From assembly GCF_000003815.2 (NCBI RefSeq), contig NC_049979.1, positions 26,207,213 to 26,271,212 on the forward strand: a stretch of 64,000 nt of DNA, given 5' to 3'. Each line of letters begins with the position of its first letter. Position 1 is the stretch's first letter. The stretch is from Branchiostoma floridae (Eukaryota; Chordata; Leptocardii; Amphioxiformes; Branchiostomatidae). The notes below the pieces were generated by a model, which saw only the letters and a program-made list of their open reading frames with translations, was not told the DNA's origin and ran no database searches. Shown here piece after piece: positions 58,201 through 64,000 of this stretch. Made by a program: the position numbers and the translations under genes.

Positions 58201-58848
58201 TGGTAGTCTACTACATGCAATAACTGAAAACACCTACCACCTACAAGACGAGGAGTACCTTCAAGAACTTAAGGATCAACTGACTGAAATGTTGGAGGAT
58301 GTAAGGAGTCATACGCTGCATGAGGGTCCATTCCGGATATCATTCTCTCCCAAAAAGAAGAAGACATCAACTCCTCCAAAAGACAAAGCCTGGACTCCTC
58401 CAGAAGACAAGGCATGGACTCCTCCACAAGACGAAGCCAAGACTCCTCCAGAAGACAAGACCAAGACTCCTCCAGAAGACAAAGCCTGGACTCCTCCACA
58501 AGACAAAGCCTGGACTCCTCCAGAAGACAAAGCCTGGACTCCTCCACAAGACGAAGCCAAGACTCCTCCAGAAGACAAGGCCAAGACTCCTCCAGAAGAC
58601 AAGGCCAGGACTCCTCCAGAAGACAAGGCCAGGACTCCTCCAGAAGACAAAGCCTGGACTCCTCCAGAAGACAAAGCCAGGACTCCTCCAGAAGACAAAG
58701 CCTGGACTCCTCCACAAGACAAAGCCTGGACTCCTCCAGAAGACAAAGCCTGGACTCCTCCAGAAGACAAAGCCAGGACTCCTCAAGAAGACAAGACCTC
58801 CACTCTTCCAACACCCGATTCTATCATTATTATCATAAAGGTTTGTTA
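49204..58848 (+). CDS. CARF-like + MULE transposase + SWIM zinc-finger protein, one in-frame stop
   Basis: Eight exons join in phase: 49204-49369, 49957-50073, 50193-50345, 50980-51234, 54894-55281, 55944-56185, 56373-56548 and 57670-58848. The first four (VPFDGSPFQLVGTKVYECH, MNCPVQFTVYHIIKFP, RRYNPTDKDIRNNM) resemble the ALS2CR8/CARF DNA-binding region. The next three form a MULE transposase core: LLDATY (D1), HFMVDFS (D2), VHLCDFHREKSW (CxxH) and NNGIERQNE (E), so all catalytic positions are kept. The last has a SWIM finger, CTCRDWARHLLPCNHFF, a basic KRKRD patch, an acidic helix and about 18 TPPEDKAW repeats to TAA. A TAG at 56126-56128 interrupts the reading; a minus-strand relative has TGG there. 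An upstream N-terminal exon is implied by the acceptor before 49204. It may be a domesticated or recently dead Mutator-type element. No terminal inverted repeats found. Confidence 0.75.
52320..52480. repeat. Dispersed repeat with paired ATGCAAAT octamers, example 1
   Basis: CATGCAAACTAGGG with ATTTGCATGACT at 52327-52355, and TATGCAAATTAAGGG at 52452. The same pairing recurs at 53743-53767, 54287-54312, 57174-57198, 57269-57293, 62774-62798 and 62900-62924. Confidence 0.7.
52740..53170 (+). pseudogene. Intronic fragment of the SWIM-exon
   Basis: TGCCATGCAAACATTTCTTT, GGCTGGGGATGGGAGAAGC, then GACAGTCCAA and CTTTGCCTGAGAAGAAGTC are a decayed plus-strand copy of about 57945-58350, lying in the intron between exons 51234 and 54894. 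It begins in the middle of the SWIM finger. Confidence 0.75.
53285..53530 (+). repeat. Duplicated intronic segment, copy 1
   Basis: TTTAAAGAGGTCATCATTAA, CATACGATGCTAGATGATG and TCACACCTTGCAATGC recur at 56640-56880 in a later intron of the same gene. Confidence 0.8.
55322..55430 (+). repeat. Direct repeat left of a gap
   Basis: ATGGTAATTGTCGGACTGTG through CAATTGTTGTACATT is repeated at about 55665-55742, so the gap at 55431 may be a collapsed or unresolved repeat. Confidence 0.75.
55431..55530. other. Assembly gap (100 N)
   Basis: A run of 100 N in the intron between exons 55281 and 55944. Confidence 0.95.
56640..57130 (+). pseudogene. Second intronic fragment of the gene's own 3' exon
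   Basis: After the duplicated segment, 56920-57125 contains AGACCAGATGCGGACAGCAT, GTGGTAGTCTACTACG, GATGAGGAGTACCTACAAGA and GGAGTCATACTCTGCATGAG, matching 58180-58365 of the last exon. Its frame is broken. It lies directly upstream of the real exon. Confidence 0.75.
58361..58805 (+). repeat. 24-bp coding minisatellite (TPPEDKAW)n
   Basis: About 18 units of ACTCCTCCAGAAGACAAAGC plus CTGG or variants CAGG, CAAG. Because 24 is a multiple of three, every frame of both strands is open over much of the array, which explains several overlapping ORFs. Confidence 0.9.
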
Positions 58849-58969
58849 ATCATGGGGCATGATTTGCGAATACGTTCGGTTGATCAGTGCCTTCCCATGG
58901 ACTGAGGCCGTCTGATTAGCGAAGAGTTCGCGCTGGGGGTAATCAGGAGTCGGGGTCAACAACCCGTGA

Positions 58970-59090
58970 TGCTGACCCAACATGGCGGCGCCCACAGATC
59001 GGACAGAAGGTGTGGGGCGGTCGGCGATATGAGCCTGGAAACTCCTTTCCAAGCATATTCATTCCACGTAACACGTTCAACAGGTAGGTC
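58970..59090 (+). promoter_or_regulatory. Possible YY1-type start region
   Basis: CCAACATGGCGGCGCCC at about 58978-58994 fits the YY1 initiator consensus. The ATG opens only a 16-codon frame (MAAPTDRTEGVGRSAI), but CAACAG|GTAGGTC at about 59086 is a plausible donor, so this may be a first exon of an unseen gene. Confidence 0.3.
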
Positions 59091-59099
59091 TTATAATCC

Positions 59100-60750
59100 A
59101 GGCTCCGGTTTTTTCTTCGATAACAAGATTTGCGTCAACCTGGGGTTGGGAAGCAGTAAACTAAATCATATTCATTTTACTGGCGCCAAGGAGGTAAAAA
59201 TTATATATATAACCTTCTTGCTAAGTATCGGCTCTAACGGACTTCCCTGACCGGGTAAGACGGATGATATTTTACTTAAGTCTCTTGTCCGAGGATCAAG
59301 TATACCGGTAAGTAGCCCTCAGTTTAAATATATAGCGTCGACTATCATGGCGAACCATGTCAGCATGGACAAAATAAAATGCAAGCTTATTAATTGGTCT
59401 ATTAAAAAGCTGGGGCCATGCCAATATAATGTAAAGTACCATATACAACATTTGCATGCTTCTTTATGTGATTATGTGAAGAGTTGATAAGGCATGGACC
59501 TTAGGTATAAGTTCAGAATGCCAGAATAGATTCTCAGTTGCAATGATACCCCCCTCCCCCAAACCTGGAAAGTACTGCATTTACAGGGGGTTCTGGACAA
59601 GAAGGGCTCAGCTCTTCAGGGCGGGCTAACTGAAATATTAGCTTAAGCTTAAGTACAGGGGCCCCACTCACAACAATCCAAGCAAGGGTTCACATGAAGT
59701 ATCCACTGTCTATAAAACTGCTTCCAGTCATAATTCCAAGAGTATGATACCCTGGGAAAACCTGAACCCAGAGCCGCGCGCAAGGTTTACCGATCTTTGC
59801 CACACGCGCCCCCAGAACACCCGCCGCCCAACACCCACCTGCTCGACAATCCAGCTGGCCTCAACTATCACTTGCCTTTCAGAGAAGTAAGCGATAGTCA
59901 GGTCCCGGGCTGGCATTAATTTAAGTGGGGCCAGCTGGTTGGTAGTGCCTAGTGTGCGGGTGTATAGTTGCGGGCGTGCGTGAAGCAGGCAGGGATCGGT
60001 AACTCTTCTTCGTGCCGCTTCTTTGAGTTTGGTTTCCCTGGGTAAGACTATGACTATCTACAATTTTTTACACTGACAGTTCTACCTCATCATGATTGGC
60101 TGTTTAATTTTTTTTAAGACCATTCATAATTGCTTCAGTTTCATTTTTGGTAAATCTTTCCCCAGGAAATGGGAGTCATAATCCAAACTTGCTGCTGTGA
60201 TGTGGGGCTGTGTCTTTAGGGCAAGGTGCATGTGTTGTGCAAAATGCAGAAAAATTCTGTTTTAGCTCCTTGTCAGTGGTTGGTTCAAAATTTCTGTCAC
60301 AGCCTGCTCAAAAATTGGATTGTACAATATTACCTTACCATAAACAAAGCTAAGCTGATGATGAAAACAGCTATTATGCATGATTTGACTGAGGTGGTTG
60401 TACATTGAATGGGTATACATAACTGGTATTTCTGGGTGCATCGGTCAGAAAAAAAATGAAGGAATGGAAAGAAATCAGGTGACAACAGTTAACCAATTAA
60501 GAAATGGTTCAGTCTTCTCAGCAAAACATGTAAGTTTGACTGTGCACGTTGAACAGTCAGCAGTCATGCCAAAACAGAAAAAGGTTGATAAATGTTGAAT
60601 ATACATTTCCTTTCTGCATTGTAGTTGATAATGAAAATAAATTTGTTATTCCAAACTATCCAAAGTACAATCTGAACGTATTCTGTAACACTCAAAGAGA
60701 CCACTTCACAATGACATGTAAATGTTTGTCTCGCTCTCCATTATGATACT
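59100..60750. other. No confident gene
   Basis: Nothing recognised on either strand; the minus-strand ORF at 59728-59916 has no known motif. Confidence 0.45.
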
Positions 60751-60829
60751 AGTCTGTACTACTATAAGCAGGCCTGGACTTGAACTTGATCCTCTGGACA
60801 TGAATGTGGTGTCATCTGGACTGTGGTGT

Positions 60830-60990
60830 CCTACTGGCCAAACAGTTAGGGTGTTTGGTCCAGAGCGCAGGGGTCCTGGGTTTGAATCTCCTGACATGCC
60901 ATTCATATTGTGCCTTTGGCACAACACTGATTCACAATTAACTTTCCTCACTTCACTCTCAGGTGAAAATAGGTACTTTCATGTAACATA
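60830..60990 (+). mobile_element. Degenerate tRNA-derived SINE, plus strand
   Basis: A-box-like TGGCCAAACAGTTAGGG, B-box-like GGTCCTGGGTTTGAATCTCC, then TTGTGCCTTTGGCACAAC and CTCACTTCACTCTCAGGTG, the layout of the 33305 copy with more changes. Confidence 0.65.
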
Positions 60991-61148
60991 GGATAGGATG
61001 TTAAAAAAAAACAAAAAAACTTTAATGGTGTCCCAGTGTTTGAAGAGAGCCACACCTTGGGTATAGTTCTCACCAGACATAGTTCACAATGGTTAAAATA
61101 TACAGCGCAATTCACACATTTAGGTTACCTGTGTTACAATGTAGTGCT

Positions 61149-61225
61149 GAATGGCAGCTGCTCCAGACCCTTCCTATTCAGCCCCACCAATTACAAGCTC
61201 CTTGCAATTCAGCTTATGGTGCCAA
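61149..61225 (+). repeat. Dispersed repeat GAATGGCAGCT...CAGACCC, copy 2
   Basis: GAATGGCAGCTGCTCCAGAC, CCTTCCTATTCAGCCCCACC and AAGCTCCTTGCAATTCAGC match 37893-37990. Confidence 0.65.
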
Positions 61226-61329
61226 GAGATCTACTTGTCTGTAATTCAAAACTGTATCTGTTCAATAACATCCTGGACCTGGATTTTCTGTACTACTACT
61301 ACTAGTACCTGTACCCACCCATGCATGTG

Positions 61330-62330
61330 CATGGATCGATGTACATGTCCCGTCCGTATCCAACTTGTATCACACAGGCTTACAGGCTTTCATCAAATGA
61401 ATTGAATACAGTCTTCATGTGCGCCGAGTGCAGCACAGTCTAAAATTCAAATACCAGACTTTGATGTTGGATAGCTGTTGGTACAAGTTTTGTTTGTTGA
61501 CACTGTGTATTGTGCATCACCCTGGTCCCATCCCTCCTGCAGGTCAGATCACCATCCCACCCAAGGGAGTAGCTCAAAATAAATCATAGTTCAATTAGAA
61601 CACTGTTCTAGTTGGTGTCAGCACAATGATAAAATAATTGCGGTCCTCTGAAGTTGCTAAAATCAAACAAATCAAGAAGGAGAGTCTGTAGGACACATTT
61701 CTCCGTGAAGTAAATTATGGTGTTGTTTTAGATGTTGTACGGTTTGTTTTAGATGTTTGATACATGGCAAATGTCAGACTAAACTTAAAAATAATCTTGA
61801 CAGTGCAAAGACTCAGTCCCATACCCAGACAAATATGTATCTAATTGCTGTTTCCATTTTATGTTCTTGTTCATCATAACAAAAGGCACTAACCATGAGT
61901 ACAGTATACTAGAGCTAACACAACATCTGCTTGGATCTTTGAGAGCTGTTTCCTTTTATAAGCCACCAAAGGACAGAAAAACAACACCTGCTTCGAGAAA
62001 AGGCTGTACTAGTAAGTGGGGACCAAAACAAGCAGACTGCATCTCTCTATGAATGTTCCACAATTTTCTGAATATAGGAGTGTTCTTTGAAAGTTACAGT
62101 GTAAGCAAAACAATGTGCATTATCAGTTTGTCACATAGGTACCATTTGCCAAAGTAGTGTGTCATACTCATAGTTATCTACCGAACCGATTGTGAGATAC
62201 ATGTCAAGCTGCAAGGAGCACAAACTCAGACAATTTCAAAACCCCTTGTCACGTCAGCATGTGACCTTCCTTTCCAGGAAGTAATTACAGTATACTGTAT
62301 CAAGTCACTCCTGCAAGGTCTCAGAGAATA
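61330..62330. other. No gene seen
   Basis: No exon or repeat structure recognised. Confidence 0.45.
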
Positions 62331-62339
62331 TGTGTTCTT

Positions 62340-62665
62340 ATTACCACCATGAAAAATGGAGGTATAGTTTTTTGGTGTGTCTATCTGTGTGTCCGGATAT
62401 TTGTTGTCACCATAGCTCGAGAACCTCCAGATGGATTGTGATGATGTTTGGTATGTGGGTAGGGGTTGGGAAGACGAAGGTCAAGGTTGATTTTGGGGCC
62501 CCTGGTGTGCAACCTCGGTACTGCAGTAGAACTTTGATTTTTCGTATCTTTTGACCTGGACATGCTATGTTCTTGATTTTTTGGTGGCAGATAGCTTGTG
62601 ATGTAGGGAAGAAGTGATGTATCTTTTGGTCCGCTAGCGGCTTGCTCTGGAACTGCAGGAGCATT
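62340..62665 (+). repeat. Dispersed repeat with CCATGAAAAATGGAGGTATAG terminus
   Basis: Starts with the small palindrome-like ATGAAAAATGGAGGTATAG, then TGTGTGTCCGG, ATGGATTGTGATGATGTTTG and TTGGGGCCCC. Relatives occur at 4290-4345 (terminus), 47510-47640 and 48660-48850 (plus), and 53790-54000, 54330-54690 and 57310-57600 (minus). Confidence 0.65.
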
Positions 62666-62759
62666 CTGGTCAAAATCTTCCAAGAAGCATAACGGAACAT
62701 AGGAATGACAGATTTCCATGATATATAGAATGCAGGCATCCTTGGCAGAGATGTATATA

Positions 62760-63070
62760 TTGAAGTGCAAATTATGCAAATTTGAACTTAATCTGCATAA
62801 TTAATGAAGAAAGTCAGTATTTAGTGTTTTCCATTATAGGACTCAAATACATGTAATATGTGCAGTTTGTGGCAGGTGGAAGATTAGCAGATACAAATTA
62901 TGCAAATAGCTCCATAATTTGCATAATTAATGTGAAATTGTCATAACTATTCTAAGTACAGTTAAATGATTGGATTGTCAACATTGTTACCTGTGTAACA
63001 TGTGTAAGTTAGTTAAAGTTGTACATAACCAAGCATAAATTATGCAGATGTGCAAGTCATTTGCATTATA
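62760..63070. repeat. Octamer-pair repeats, examples at the right end
   Basis: ATGCAAAT at 62774 with ATCTGCATAATTAATG; ATGCAAAT at 62900 with ATTTGCATAATTAATG; and a decayed pair near 63040-63066. Confidence 0.7.
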
Positions 63071-63079
63071 AGAATATTT

Positions 63080-64000
63080 CATGGAGGTATGAGGTCAGAG
63101 AGCCAAAGAAAAACAGTTTCCAGCTTTCACTTTTACAATTATCTGTCCTTAAAACTTGCAAGCAATTCTGTGCAGTGTGTACAAGTCATAGCCTGGTATC
63201 TAACCATGTTATATAGCTCCCTAGTCTTTTCTTTTGTATCTGCAAGGATTTGCAGAGAGGACAAAGGAGACTTGGAGCTATAAAAGGGCTGGATACCAGG
63301 CTATTTAGTTGTGAAATGCTTGTGGTTAAAGATCAATCAGTGTCATCAGCAACGGAAGGTTCAAGTTAAAGGCAATGTATCTGACTGTAGGTTATTCTGC
63401 CAGACATTCATCTCTATGTCTTTGCATTTGTCAGTTTGTTTTCTGAAGTGCAACTCACATGTGCTACGCAATAACTGCATCCATCTTTCTTTTGTTTTGT
63501 AAATGGTGTTGCTCAATACAAGGCCAGTGCTGGCCACATTTAAACTAAGGACTGAACTAATTGAAGATGTAAGGCGATAGCTGTGTACTTGGTGTGGAAA
63601 TCTAATGTGGGTTGTATTTGTGTGGGAAGCACTCCCCAGAAAAAGAGTTCCACATTTAGTCAAAGGATAGACGCTTTTGCTAAAAGGGGGTATTATTGTA
63701 CACTTTCCACACAAGAGGTATAACATTTTACTGCACGTGCTTACTTGGCAGTTGCATTCTTTCTTACTGTGGATGTGTATAATACCATGATATACTGAAG
63801 TTGATAGTCCCAGTGCTAGTAAGACATCTACATTGTTACTATAATGCCCCTAGATAAAAGTAACACTTACAGCACAACAGATCTGTGGGTCCTTAAAACT
63901 AAAGAGGGAGGTAGCCTGCTGAGGTAGCCACCCTGCTATAGCCTGCCCACCATTTCCAGACACCCTATTACAAGAATCCCTTTCTCAGTTTTTTGAATGT
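63080..64000. other. No gene seen
   Basis: No exon or repeat recognised to the window end. Confidence 0.45.

Noticed and set aside
58269-58905. Overlapping plus and minus ORFs over the 24-bp repeat
   Set aside because: A 24-bp unit keeps all frames open; only the frame continuous with the SWIM exon is supported by phase and motifs.
58978-59028. A 16-codon coding gene MAAPTDRTEGVGRSAI
   Set aside because: Too short without further exons; reported only as a possible YY1-type start region.

Overview
The window looks like nuclear DNA of an amphioxus-like deuterostome (Branchiostoma is my best guess). Genes are split into short exons with canonical GT/AG borders. The recognisable proteins are animal proteins: the ELYS/AHCTF1 beta-propeller, TMEM237, an ILEI/FAM3-like protein and a CARF-like/MULE/SWIM protein. 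The rest is dense with 5'-truncated non-LTR retrotransposons, tRNA-derived SINEs, MITEs and minisatellites. Species identity is inference. Seven runs of N mark assembly gaps: six of exactly 100 N and one of 328 N.

Layout. 1-4658 (+): N-terminal exons of AHCTF1/ELYS, cut by a gap. 5.4-9.1 kb: two sister Harbinger-type MITEs, the last exon of an unidentified plus-strand gene (6595-6736) and a SINE. 9.6-9.9 kb (-): first coding exon of an unidentified gene. 11.5-14.5 kb (+): TMEM237 exons. 14.8-14.9 kb (-): last exon of an unidentified gene. 16.2-30.7 kb: gene-poor, with broken non-LTR retrotransposons, a 34-bp satellite and other minisatellites. 30.7-43.4 kb (+): a secreted-pathway gene with three tandem ILEI-like modules and a C-terminal RDEL. 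45.3-47.0 kb (-): a retrotransposon RT with a frameshift. 47.3-58.85 kb: an eight-exon CARF-like + MULE transposase + SWIM gene (+) surrounded by degenerate copies of its own 3' exons. 58.9-64 kb: dispersed repeats and one SINE, no confident gene.

Two themes stand out. First, at least six arrays in the first 14 kb are tandem copies of an exon/intron junction of the adjacent gene, on both strands. In AHCTF1 two of these arrays consist of open units of exactly 60 and 81 nt whose ends keep the reading phase. One AHCTF1 junction array has TTAGGG telomere-like DNA as its intronic half. Second, the ILEI-like gene is built from phase 1-1 modules and, when spliced by phase, ends in RDEL-stop, which predicts an endoplasmic reticulum lumenal protein rather than a secreted cytokine-like one.

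All calls are from reading the sequence; no alignments or searches were run. Family assignments rest on recognised motifs.
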